From IMG/VR virus record IMGVR_UViG_3300047673_000388, positions 1 through 21,492 of that record: DNA of 21,492 nt. The stretch is one strand, 5' to 3'. This DNA is from a virus. Under the pieces are notes generated by a model. The model made no database searches. It had not been told where the DNA came from and saw nothing but the letters and a program-made list of their open reading frames with translations. The translations under genes and the position numbers were made by a program. The first letter of the stretch is position 1; each line of letters begins with the position of its first letter. Below, piece after piece: positions 1-6,616 of the stretch.

Positions 1-1
1 C

Positions 2-727
2 GTCGGTTGGGCCTTCGAGCAGGCCCGCGAGCTCGAGCTCTCCCCGACCCAGCGCTTCGTCCTCGTCGCCTACGGCGACAACGCGAGCGAAGCCGAGGGC
101 AAGTGCTGGCCGGACAAAGAGGAGATCATCGAAAAGACCGGCTACTCGCAGGCGACGGTCTATCGGGCGATCAAGGAGCTCGAAGCCGCGGATCTGATCG
201 TCTTCACCGAGGACTCGAAGGGCCGCGAGTGCGCCTATTTGAAGGTGCCGTGGTTTTCTCACAGTGAGAAAGCCGATTCTCAGAGTGAGAAAAATAATTC
301 TCACAGTGAGAAACGCACTAATACAAGTGAAACGTCAAAGAACCGTCACAAGGGAAAGCGTCCGAAAAAAGAGGTCAATCGGAAGGCGGTTACAGACGAC
401 GAGCTGACCCTCGCTGCTGCTGTTGTTTCGATGTTCAACGAAGAGGCCGGCACCCAGCTCTCGGTCGACGCGCACCTGACGCCGATCGTCGGCCGGATTC
501 GCGAAACCCCGCGCTTCACCGAGAGCACCCACCGCAAAATCATCAAGGCCGTCTTTGCCGGCGACAATTGGTGGACGGGGCCGCCGACGCCGCGGATCAT
601 CTACGGCAACCCGGCCCAGTACGAGGCCTCGATCGAGCTCGGCCGCGCCGCGGCGAAGGAGAAGACGGAGGGCTACGACGTCAACGCCGAAGCCGCCCGG
701 ATCCGCAAAGAGCAGGGGCTCGAGTAG
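2..727 (+). CDS. Winged-helix phage replication initiator (5' truncated)
   Basis: The frame is open from base 2, so the true start lies outside the window; 241 residues are visible and end at TAG 725-727. Visible residues 1-80 form a typical winged-helix DNA-binding domain: a WPDKEEI segment, a helix-turn-helix with GYSQATVYRAIKEL as recognition helix, then the wing ADLIVFTEDSKGR. A low-complexity linker follows with a seven-residue repeat (SHSEK, SQSEK, SHSEK) encoded by DNA iterons, then a basic stretch and a helical C-terminal domain. An N-terminal HTH, an origin array inside the gene and a helicase gene directly downstream are the arrangement of lambda-O-type initiators. The role is inferred from domain and context. 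It could instead be only a regulator. Confidence 0.75.
   Translation, partial: VGWAFEQARELELSPTQRFVLVAYGDNASEAEGKCWPDKEEIIEKTGYSQATVYRAIKELEAADLIVFTEDSKGRECAYLKVPWFSHSEKADSQSEKNNSHSEKRTNTSETSKNRHKGKRPKKEVNRKAVTDDELTLAAAVVSMFNEEAGTQLSVDAHLTPIVGRIRETPRFTESTHRKIIKAVFAGDNWWTGPPTPRIIYGNPAQYEASIELGRAAAKEKTEGYDVNAEAARIRKEQGLE
256..333. repeat. Iteron array, putative phage replication origin
   Basis: Three 15-bp near-palindromes lie at 256-270, 277-291 and 298-312. The first and third are identical (TTCTCACAGTGAGAA); the second differs at one base (TTCTCAGAGTGAGAA). They recur at exactly 21 bp, two helical turns and seven codons, so the reading frame is kept. A degenerate fourth unit sits in register at 319-333 and retains AGTGA. 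The array and the following 60 bp are strikingly AT-rich against the surrounding GC-rich DNA. Position inside the initiator gene and next to the helicase gene matches lambdoid origins, where initiator dimers bind iterons beside an AT-rich unwinding region. Function is inferred. Confidence 0.75.
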
Positions 728-2101
728 ATGGGCTCGGTGACGATGCCAGAGCAGCACGTGCCGCCCCAGAACATCGAGGCCGAGGAGTCGGTGCTCGGGG
801 CGATGCTCGTCTCCGATCGGGCGCTCAAGGGGGTGCGGGTCGACTCGGGCCTGACCCCGCAGCACTTCTACCTCGATAAGCACCGCGAAATCTTCGCCGC
901 GATCTGTCGCGTCGCCGAGCGCACCGGCACCGCCGACGAGCTGCTCGTCTGCGAGGAGCTGCCGGCGCACAAGCTGCTGATCTCCGAGCTCGCCGCCAAG
1001 GTGCCGGCGGCGGGGAACGCTTTGCACTACGCGCAGATCGTTCTGCTCAACGCCCAGCTCCGAGCGAAGTTGGAAGGCGCGCAGCTGATCCAACAGGGGG
1101 TGCACGAACGGTTGGACGAGGAGCTCTCGGCGCGGCTGATCCGCGAGGGCCTGCAGCTCGCCGCCTCCGACTACACGATCGACGCCGAGCCGACGTCGGG
1201 GGAGGAGATCCTCGACGAGCTCTTCGAGCACTTCGACTCCGACCAGGAGGGCGAGGTCTTCGAGCTGCCGTGGTCGGAGCTGAACGAGTGTGTCCTCGGC
1301 GGTTACCGGCGCAAGCAGATGTCGGTGTTGGCCGGCTGGACGAACATGGGCAAGAGCTGGGTGCTCGATCAGATGATGGCCGGCTTCGAGGGGCAGGGAT
1401 TGAAAGTCGCGATCTTCGCCACGGAGATGTCGCGCGAGGAACGGGCGGCCCGGTGGTTGACCTCGCAGACCGCGGTGCCGCTCGAAAAAATCCTCCGCAA
1501 CATCCTCGACGCCGACGATCACCGCCGGTTGGCGAAGGCTCGAGCGGAGGCCAACGGCAAGCTGCCCTTCGACTACTTCGAGGCCTTCGGGTGGAGCGCC
1601 GATCGGATCTGCGAGCGGATCATCTGGGGCGGCTACGACGTCGTCGCGATCGACCCCGTCACCGAAATCCCCGGCTTTGAAAAACCCGAGGTCGCCTCCG
1701 CGGCGTCGCGCCGCTTCGCCGAAGTCGCCGGCCGGGCCAACTGCCACGTGATCGCCGTCTCCCACCTGAATCGGAAACGGCTGGGCGATCCGAAGGGGGT
1801 CAAGCCGCCGCCGGTCCTCGCCGACCTCAAGGGCTCGGGTGCCCTCGAAACCAACGCCCACGCGGTGCTCTTCTTGCACCGCAAGCAGGACGCGAAGACG
1901 GCCTACATTCTTCCCGAGGGCGAGCTCTCCTTCGCCAAGATCAGGAACGGGTTGCCGAAGAAGATCGGCGTCGTGCAGTCGAGTCGGACCCACCTGTTTC
2001 TCCACCTGGCGCCGGAGCCGGTGCACGAGCAAGAGGCGCTCGAGGTCGGTTCGATGAAGCCCTCCCACGACACCGGAGACGGCCGGGAGTTCCCGTTCTG
2101 A
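728..2101 (+). CDS. dnaB-like: DnaB-type replicative DNA helicase
   Basis: 457 residues. The N-terminal domain opens with the DnaB hallmark VPPQNIEAEESVLGAML, and the RecA-fold C-terminal domain carries Walker A GWTNMGKS (203-210), the ATEMSREE segment with the likely catalytic Glu (about 233), Walker B VVAIDP (Asp 309), a SHLNRK segment (345-350), and LADLKGSGALETNAHAVLF, matching DnaB motif H4. It would unwind DNA 5' to 3' as a hexamer at the fork. The usual SQLNR glutamine is His here. The start at 728 abuts the upstream stop; a second ATG at 743 (MPEQHVPP) is possible. The stop TGA overlaps the next ATG. No primase gene is seen in the window. Confidence 0.93.
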   Translation: MGSVTMPEQHVPPQNIEAEESVLGAMLVSDRALKGVRVDSGLTPQHFYLDKHREIFAAICRVAERTGTADELLVCEELPAHKLLISELAAKVPAAGNALHYAQIVLLNAQLRAKLEGAQLIQQGVHERLDEELSARLIREGLQLAASDYTIDAEPTSGEEILDELFEHFDSDQEGEVFELPWSELNECVLGGYRRKQMSVLAGWTNMGKSWVLDQMMAGFEGQGLKVAIFATEMSREERAARWLTSQTAVPLEKILRNILDADDHRRLAKARAEANGKLPFDYFEAFGWSADRICERIIWGGYDVVAIDPVTEIPGFEKPEVASAASRRFAEVAGRANCHVIAVSHLNRKRLGDPKGVKPPPVLADLKGSGALETNAHAVLFLHRKQDAKTAYILPEGELSFAKIRNGLPKKIGVVQSSRTHLFLHLAPEPVHEQEALEVGSMKPSHDTGDGREFPF

Positions 2102-2490
2102 TGGACAAGCCCCGACTCCTCCGAGCCAGCCCGCACAGCGCCGACTACGGTGCCATCCGACGCTCCTTCGACGATGAAGGAGTGCCCAGGGATCTGCACG
2201 ACGCCGGAGCCGATGCCGTCGCCGCCGAGGAGAGCGGCTACACGTCGTCGCCGAGCTCGGCCCTCTCCAACGAGCCCGAGGCCGTCTCGCGCGAGGAGCA
2301 GGACCGGCAGTCGCGGGAGGCTCGAGCCAAACGCGAGCGGGTGGTGATGTCGCCGCTCTACGCGATCGACCACGAGCTCACCAAACTCGAAGCGACCGGC
2401 AACTACAAGAACGGCAAGATCCGCTTCATCCGCAAGCTGCTCAACCAGCTCGGCGAGGACGCGATGCGATCGGCGGTCGACTCGGAGTGA
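2101..2490 (+). CDS. Hypothetical protein in replication operon
   Basis: 129 residues, translationally coupled to the helicase gene (TGATG overlap). The N-terminal 70 residues are low in hydrophobics and rich in Ser, Glu and Ala, probably disordered. The C-terminal half is helical and charged: EEQDRQSREARAKRER leads into a compact segment with YAIDHELTKLEATGNYKNGKI and IRKLLNQLGEDAM. I do not recognise the family. Location between helicase and recombination genes suggests a replication accessory or loader role, but nothing in the sequence proves it. It ends four bases inside the next gene (GTGA overlap). Confidence 0.8.
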   Translation: MDKPRLLRASPHSADYGAIRRSFDDEGVPRDLHDAGADAVAAEESGYTSSPSSALSNEPEAVSREEQDRQSREARAKRERVVMSPLYAIDHELTKLEATGNYKNGKIRFIRKLLNQLGEDAMRSAVDSE

Positions 2491-2705
2491 GCCCCTCGGC
2501 CGAGAAGGTGCAGTGCCCCTTCTGTCTCGGCCACCCGAGGATCAAGCAGGACGGCACGATGTACGCCCACGATCGGGGGAGGCCGGGGGTGCGGAAGCTC
2601 TGCCCCGGCGCCGGGCTCACCAAGGAGGCCGCAAAGTCCGCGCGTCAGGCCGGCGAGGTTACGTCCGGCCGGCCGGATTCAATCGAGCCCGAGGATATTT
2701 TCTGA
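2487..2705 (+). CDS. Small zinc-ribbon-like protein
   Basis: 72 residues starting with GTG that overlaps the upstream stop as GTGA. A CPFC knuckle near residue 10 is followed by HPRIKQDGTMYAHDRG and a later Cys in KLCPGAG, so one Cys pair plus His or Cys partners could hold a zinc ion. The pattern resembles the small zinc-ribbon proteins common in actinophage replication operons. The tail is acidic (SIEPEDIF). Coupling to both neighbours (GTGA, TGATG) supports it as a real gene. The specific role is unknown. Confidence 0.75.
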   Translation: MSPSAEKVQCPFCLGHPRIKQDGTMYAHDRGRPGVRKLCPGAGLTKEAAKSARQAGEVTSGRPDSIEPEDIF

Positions 2706-2938
2706 TGCCCAACTGCCGAGACTGCAAGGAGCCGATCAAGTTCGCCCGCATCGCGGGGCGGACGATTCCGCTCGACGCCGTCGACGCCTTCACCGGCAGC
2801 TACGTCCTCTATCACGAAGGCGGAATTCTCAAGGCCCGGCCGGCGCGGTTGCCCCAGGACTACGCCCGCCCGCGGCATCGGCCCCACTTCGATACCTGCC
2901 CAGCTCGCCGCTACCGAAAGGACCCCCTCCCAGCATGA
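2705..2938 (+). CDS. Small zinc-knuckle protein
   Basis: 77 residues. The ATG at 2705 overlaps the upstream TGA, which decides the start although the frame is open further upstream. It has CRDCKEPIKFARIAGRTIPLD at the N-terminus and HRPHFDTCPARR near the C-terminus, so a split CxxC...HxxxC metal site is likely. The middle is a short beta-rich stretch (GSYVLYHEGGILKAR). It is the second small zinc-type protein in a row, and the ATGA junction at 2935-2938 couples it to the nuclease gene. It may be a partner of the nuclease or helicase; this is inferred from position only. Confidence 0.75.
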   Translation: MPNCRDCKEPIKFARIAGRTIPLDAVDAFTGSYVLYHEGGILKARPARLPQDYARPRHRPHFDTCPARRYRKDPLPA

Positions 2939-4080
2939 CTCGAGCGATCAGCTTCACCGAGCAGTCGATGCTTCTCACCTGTCAGGCCCAGTGGGATTTC
3001 AACTACGGCGGGTATCTCGCCGGCACGACGCTGCGGCCGAAGTCGGTGCCGATCCGGCTGCAGGAGGGGCGGGCCTGGGGTGCCGGCGTTGCCGCCTTCC
3101 ACGCCGCCGGGGAGGACCAACTCGACGTCGGGATCATCGCCTTGGTCAAGGCCCTCGACGACGAAGCCAAGAAGCTGCAGGAGGCCGGCTTCTACGACGC
3201 CGACGCGCACCGCGAGATGGCTTCCAAGCTGCGGGCACTGCTCGAGCAATACGCCGGGGAAGAGGACGAGAAGGCGACGCAGATCTCCGGCCTGTCGCGG
3301 CTCGAGCACGAGTTGCTCGTCCCCCTGCCGAGCCGCTCGGGCAAGGGCGACTCGAGCAAATACCGGCTACAGGTCTTCTTCGACGGTGTCGCCCCCGAGG
3401 ACGGCCGCAACTGGCTCGTCGAGTACAAGCTCCGCGAAAAGCTTTCGCCCCTCGAGCTGATCGCCAACTCGAGGCAGATTCGCTACTACGCCTGGGCCTG
3501 GCAGCGGGAGTTCGGTCAGCCGGTCGTCGGGGTGATCGTCGACGAGCGACTCAACGCGCAGCCGAAACCGGCGCGCTGGGTGAAGCCGAAGAAAAAGGAC
3601 GAGGGCATCGCCGTCGACCCCGACCAGGCCGCGGAGCTCGGCGCCCCCTACTCCGACAAAGAGCGGGAGATCTACATCGGCGACGAAGGCAAGCTGGCTC
3701 GGCGCACCGTCTCCCACGCGAAGGAACAGCTCACGACCCCCGAGTCCTACGAGGCCGCCTGCGAGAAGGCCGGCGTCGAGCACGAGCCCGAGACGCTCGA
3801 GGAGATCCGCTCGAGGCGGTGGTCCCAGCGCCACGCGATCTTCCTGACCCCGGAGGAGATCGAGGAGAGCGGCCGCGAGCTCGTCTCCCTCGGCCGCCAG
3901 GTCGCCCGCGTCGACTCCGGCGAGGTCTACCCGGTGCGCAACGTCAAGCCCCAGAACTGCAACGGCTGCCGATTCAAGGCGATCTGCAACAACCCCCACG
4001 ACACCGAGTTGGTCGACTCGCTCTTCGACCGCAAACCAGCGAAGCGCGACCTGCCCAACAAGGAGGCAATCCCAGCATGA
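2935..4080 (+). CDS. Cas4/RecB-like PD-(D/E)XK exonuclease with Fe-S signature
   Basis: 381 residues. The N-terminus ISFTEQSMLLTCQAQWDFNY is the typical RecB/Cas4 opening with a lone Cys (16), and a C-terminal CNGCRFKAIC gives Cys 342, 345 and 351, together the four ligands of the 4Fe-4S staple seen in AddB and Cas4. The nuclease core is visible as His 56, Asp 150 in FFDG, and the E-x-K pair in LVEYKLREK (163 and 165). It should resect double-stranded ends for recombination or replication repair. It is coupled by ATGA to the Sak4-like gene. No cas1, cas2 or repeat array is nearby, so a CRISPR role is unlikely. Confidence 0.85.
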   Translation: MTRAISFTEQSMLLTCQAQWDFNYGGYLAGTTLRPKSVPIRLQEGRAWGAGVAAFHAAGEDQLDVGIIALVKALDDEAKKLQEAGFYDADAHREMASKLRALLEQYAGEEDEKATQISGLSRLEHELLVPLPSRSGKGDSSKYRLQVFFDGVAPEDGRNWLVEYKLREKLSPLELIANSRQIRYYAWAWQREFGQPVVGVIVDERLNAQPKPARWVKPKKKDEGIAVDPDQAAELGAPYSDKEREIYIGDEGKLARRTVSHAKEQLTTPESYEAACEKAGVEHEPETLEEIRSRRWSQRHAIFLTPEEIEESGRELVSLGRQVARVDSGEVYPVRNVKPQNCNGCRFKAICNNPHDTELVDSLFDRKPAKRDLPNKEAIPA

Positions 4081-4859
4081 GCCCGCTCGAGTTCAACACC
4101 CCCGACCTATCAGCGCCGACGTGGAACGTCCTGCTCTACGGCCCCCCCGGCAACGGCAAGACGATGGGCGCCGTCTCGGCACCCGGCCCGGTCCTGCTCG
4201 TCAACGCGGACGGCCCTGACGGCTCTCGCAAAGCGCACGCGATCTACGGCGAGAAGGTGAAGGAAGTCGTCCTCAACCACAGCAACGCCTCGAAGGTGTT
4301 GAAAGACGTGTACCTCGAGGCGAAGGAGGGCACGACCTTCAAGACCATCGTGTTCGACACGATGGGGGAGATCTACTCGGCCCTGCTCGACGAGGCCTCG
4401 AAGGTCGGCAAGATCTCGCTGCCGATGCGCGGCGACGCCTCGACCATGATCGAGCGTTACCTGCGCTCGCTGCGGGACGTGCCGGTGAACATCGTGCTCG
4501 TCTGCCAGGAGCAGGTCGAGCCGCCGGCCGACGACGACGAGAACGCGCAGACCACGGTGAAGCCGCTGATCGGCCCGCGTACCGGCCTGCTCCACGAGAA
4601 GGCGATGGAGATGATGGGCATCGTCGCCTACACCCGCGAAATCCCGGCCACCGACGACGAGGAGCGGCGCTGGGTCGGCCAGCTCGTCGAAGCTCGAGGC
4701 CGGCGCGCCAAGGACCGCTCCGGGGTGCTCGGCGACTCGCGGCAGATCAACCTGACCGAGTGGTTCGACACCGCGGCGAAGGCGATCGACAAAGAGAAAG
4801 CCACGGTGGACAAAGCGGCGGCGAAGGCGGCCGAGAAGAAGGAGGAGAAAGGCAAATGA
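4077..4859 (+). CDS. Sak4-like RecA-fold ATPase (phage recombinase)
   Basis: 260 residues. ATG 4077 overlaps the upstream TGA (ATGA). Walker A GPPGNGKT sits at 22-29, followed by a strand ending in VLLVNADGP, Walker B in TIVFDTMGEI (Asp about 94), and a sensor-like strand VNIVLVCQEQ (about 137-146). This short single-domain RecA-like ATPase pattern fits the Sak4 family of phage single-strand annealing or strand-exchange proteins (AAA_24-type). Nuclease upstream and SSB-like protein downstream is the usual recombination cassette. The C-terminus is a Lys/Ala/Glu-rich helix (KAAAKAAEKKEEKGK). A GGAGGAG ribosome site for the next gene lies in its last codons. Confidence 0.82.
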   Translation: MSPLEFNTPDLSAPTWNVLLYGPPGNGKTMGAVSAPGPVLLVNADGPDGSRKAHAIYGEKVKEVVLNHSNASKVLKDVYLEAKEGTTFKTIVFDTMGEIYSALLDEASKVGKISLPMRGDASTMIERYLRSLRDVPVNIVLVCQEQVEPPADDDENAQTTVKPLIGPRTGLLHEKAMEMMGIVAYTREIPATDDEERRWVGQLVEARGRRAKDRSGVLGDSRQINLTEWFDTAAKAIDKEKATVDKAAAKAAEKKEEKGK

Positions 4860-5314
4860 GCTTCAAGCTCTCACTGGACGACGTCGAGCCCTGGAAAGGT
4901 GGCGGTGTGATTCTCAGGACCGGCACCCACCCGGTTCGGGTCGTCGACGAAGAGGTCAAACTCGACGGCGATCACCCGGTGGTGGTGGTCACGCTCGAGG
5001 CAATCGGCGGCGACGAAAAGGGCGGCGAAATCCGCGACTGGATTCACGTCACCGAGGCCAGCCTCGGCCGCGTCGCTCAGATCTACGAGGCGTTCAAGGT
5101 CGACGTGCCGGCGGGCGAGTTCGAGTGGATCCCGCTCAAGGGCAAGCAGGCCAAGGCGGTCGTCCGCGAAAAGCCCGGCCGCGACGATCCCTCCAAGACG
5201 TTCTCGGAGGTCGCGGCCTACTCGGCGCTCGCCTCCGGCGACGAGGTCGCGTCGGCGATTCAGGAGGAGTTCAACGCCGAGAAGGTCGACGACGACAAAG
5301 ACATCCCCTTCTAG
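4856..5314 (+). CDS. Phage SSB-like protein (DUF669-type) with acidic tail
   Basis: 152 residues, ATG 4856 overlapping the upstream stop and preceded by GGAGGAGAAA. A beta-rich body (GVILRTGTHPVRVVDEEVKL, HPVVVVTLEAIGG) is followed by a helix and an extremely acidic C-terminal tail ending DDDKDIPF. The D-I-P-F ending is the hallmark of bacterial and phage SSB proteins, which use it to dock partner enzymes. Its position after Sak4 fits an SSB partner for annealing. Homology to the OB fold is inferred; the body also resembles the DUF669 family often found next to Sak or Sak4 genes. Confidence 0.75.
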   Translation: MSFKLSLDDVEPWKGGGVILRTGTHPVRVVDEEVKLDGDHPVVVVTLEAIGGDEKGGEIRDWIHVTEASLGRVAQIYEAFKVDVPAGEFEWIPLKGKQAKAVVREKPGRDDPSKTFSEVAAYSALASGDEVASAIQEEFNAEKVDDDKDIPF

Positions 5315-5317
5315 ACG

Positions 5318-5872
5318 ATGGGGAAGCCCGCCAAACGGACGACGTCGACGCCCGAGGAGCGGGCCGCCAAGAAGGCGTATGCAGTCGAGGCGAAAATCAA
5401 GAAGGGGGTGGGGGCGATCCGGCAGGTATGGATCGCCCTCGCCGGCTTCTTGCACGAGTTCTACTCGGCGAAGATGTGGGAGCACCTGGGCCACGACAAA
5501 TTCGAGGAGTGGCTCGGGACCCCGGAGATCGGGCTCGGCCGCAGCCAGGTCTACGCGCTGATCGAGGCGTATGAGGAGCTCGTCGTGAAGCGGGAGGTCG
5601 AGCCCGAAGTCCTGGCCGAGCTCGAGGCGACGAAGCTGGCCGTCGTCCTGCCGGCGATCCGCAAGGGTGAGGTCGAGCTCGAGGACGCGCTCGCCGACTG
5701 CGAGTCGCTGTCGCGCTCGGCGCTCCGCGAGAAGTACGGCAAGGCGGTGCCGGTCGAGCGTGTGCCGCTCGTCGAGTGCGAGGACTGCGGCTGCATGAAG
5801 CGGCCGAAAACCGCCGCCGAACAGAGCGAGCCGATCCCCGGTCAGATGTCGACCGAGGAAGCGAACGGGTGA
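5318..5872 (+). CDS. HTH protein, possible ParB/KorB-like DNA-binding protein
   Basis: 184 residues, starting 3 bp after the SSB-like gene. A basic N-terminus (KPAKRTTSTPEERAAKK) leads to two helices (VWIALAGFLHEFYSAKMWEH), then a clear HTH-like stretch LGRSQVYALIEAYEELV (about 77-93). The following segment alternates leucine-rich helices (PEVLAELEATKLAVVLPAIR, EDALADCESLSRSALREKYG), like the helical domain behind the HTH of ParB/KorB-type proteins. The C-terminus has a CEDCGC knuckle. It could bind the parS-like site 323 bp downstream, but that is only a hypothesis. Alternatively it is an ordinary phage regulator. Confidence 0.72.
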   Translation: MGKPAKRTTSTPEERAAKKAYAVEAKIKKGVGAIRQVWIALAGFLHEFYSAKMWEHLGHDKFEEWLGTPEIGLGRSQVYALIEAYEELVVKREVEPEVLAELEATKLAVVLPAIRKGEVELEDALADCESLSRSALREKYGKAVPVERVPLVECEDCGCMKRPKTAAEQSEPIPGQMSTEEANG

Positions 5873-6303
5873 AGCGCGGCCCGAAGGAGCTGACCGGCCC
5901 CTTCCACAAGGCGGGGATGCTGCTGCCGCGCATCCCGCCCTTTCTCGACCGTGTGCCCTGCTGCTGGTTGGCCCCCTTCGACCCTCTTCACAAGCCCTGC
6001 GGCGGCGGCATGAAGTGGGAGGCGTTCCACTTCATCTCGAAGGTGGAAATCCGCAACTGCGCCACCCTGCAGGGCCTCGACGACGAGCTGCTCGAGCTCG
6101 CCCAGTGGGACCCGCGCAACGCCGGCCCCGGCTGCGTCAATCACCATCGCCGCTTCGACAATCTCGCCGACGCCGGACCTGGCTCTGCAATTGAGGTTCC
6201 ACGTGAAACCCTGCCCGACGACGTCGAGGACTTCATCGCCGAATGGGGCCTGGACGTCGAGGCCGAGCGCAAATTCCCCGTGCGGCCGCTGTCGCCCGTC
6301 TGA
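5869..6303 (+). CDS. HNH-like nuclease or recombination endonuclease
   Basis: 144 residues with GTG start overlapping the upstream TGA (GTGA) and GAGGAAG as ribosome site. Cys 31, 32 and 44 (CCWLAPFDPLHKPCGGG) form an N-terminal zinc-type cluster. WEAFHFISK gives a His (54) at the first HNH position, and WDPRNAGPGCVNHHRRFDN supplies the Asn (84), Cys 89, His 92/93 and Asp 97 of the second half. The usual HH pair is FHF, so catalysis is uncertain. The position at the end of the recombination operon fits a junction or branched-DNA endonuclease. The gene also contains a parS-like palindrome at 6195-6210. Confidence 0.7.
   Translation: MKRGPKELTGPFHKAGMLLPRIPPFLDRVPCCWLAPFDPLHKPCGGGMKWEAFHFISKVEIRNCATLQGLDDELLELAQWDPRNAGPGCVNHHRRFDNLADAGPGSAIEVPRETLPDDVEDFIAEWGLDVEAERKFPVRPLSPV
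6195..6210. promoter_or_regulatory. parS-like ParB-binding site
   Basis: GGTTCCACGTGAAACC matches the inner 14 bases of the bacterial parS consensus (GTTTCACGTGAAAC) at 13 positions, and the one difference is at the position known to vary in parS. It lies inside the HNH-like gene, where it encodes ordinary residues (EVPRETL). No other CACGTG in the window has the flanking GTT/AAC arms. It may be bound by a host ParB or by a phage-encoded ParB-like protein. The match is seen directly; binding is inferred. Confidence 0.6.
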
Positions 6304-6308
6304 GCGGG

Positions 6309-6314
6309 TACAAT
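6309..6314 (+). promoter_or_regulatory. Candidate -10 element for the structured RNA region
   Basis: TACAAT, five of six matches to the sigma-70 -10 hexamer, sits 6 bp after the HNH-like gene's stop, just before the first strong hairpin. No convincing -35 hexamer lies 16-18 bp upstream, so the promoter is tentative. A start near 6320 would place the hairpin series at the 5' end of the transcript. Confidence 0.3.
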
Positions 6315-6319
6315 TCGCC

Positions 6320-6616
6320 TTGCCCGTGCGCAGCCTCCCCCCATACTGGGAGGCAAGCCAAGAGCCGCTAGTAATAGCGCGTCCCCTTGGGCCACGAGGC
6401 AGAGGACTACTCCTCCTCGTCCCGCCGCCGCCGTTCCCTGGCGGCGTCTGTACATGGCGGCGGGAAGTCTTCGCCGGGCCGCGGCTCGCCAGAGCCAGCG
6501 GGTGTAGGGGTCAGCCGTAAGGCTCACGCTCTGCTCGACCGATTGGGATGCGCGCGCATTGTGGCCGCTCTGCTGGGAGGCAGGCCGCACGCGGCGCCCG
6601 GCGAGGAGTTGTCCAA
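6320..6616 (+). ncRNA. Candidate structured noncoding RNA
   Basis: There is no convincing reading frame here, but perfect or near-perfect hairpins follow one another: GCCTCCC/GGGAGGC (6333-6354); CCAAG/CTTGG (6358-6390) enclosing CGCTA-GTAA-TAGCG with a GNRA loop (6366-6379); ACGAGG/CCTCGT plus AGGA/TCCT with a 3-nt bulge (6394-6420); CGCCGCC/GGCGGCG (6426-6446); CCGC-GGCTC/GAGCC-GCGG with a one-base bulge (6479-6501); AGCC-GTAA-GGCT (6513-6524), a second GNRA loop. They are arranged consecutively and lead into a tRNA-like 3' end. In GC-rich DNA single hairpins mean little, but the density and two GNRA loops suggest a folded RNA. Boundaries and family are unknown. Confidence 0.45.

Noticed and set aside
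335-2068. Long open frame on the minus strand opposite the helicase gene
   Set aside because: It mirrors the codon structure of the plus-strand helicase and is Arg/Leu/Gly-rich as expected of an antisense shadow in GC-rich DNA; the plus-strand gene has clear motifs.
2935-4080. CRISPR-associated Cas4
   Set aside because: The fold and Fe-S ligands fit the wider RecB/Cas4 family, but there is no cas1, cas2 or repeat array, and the neighbours are phage recombination genes.
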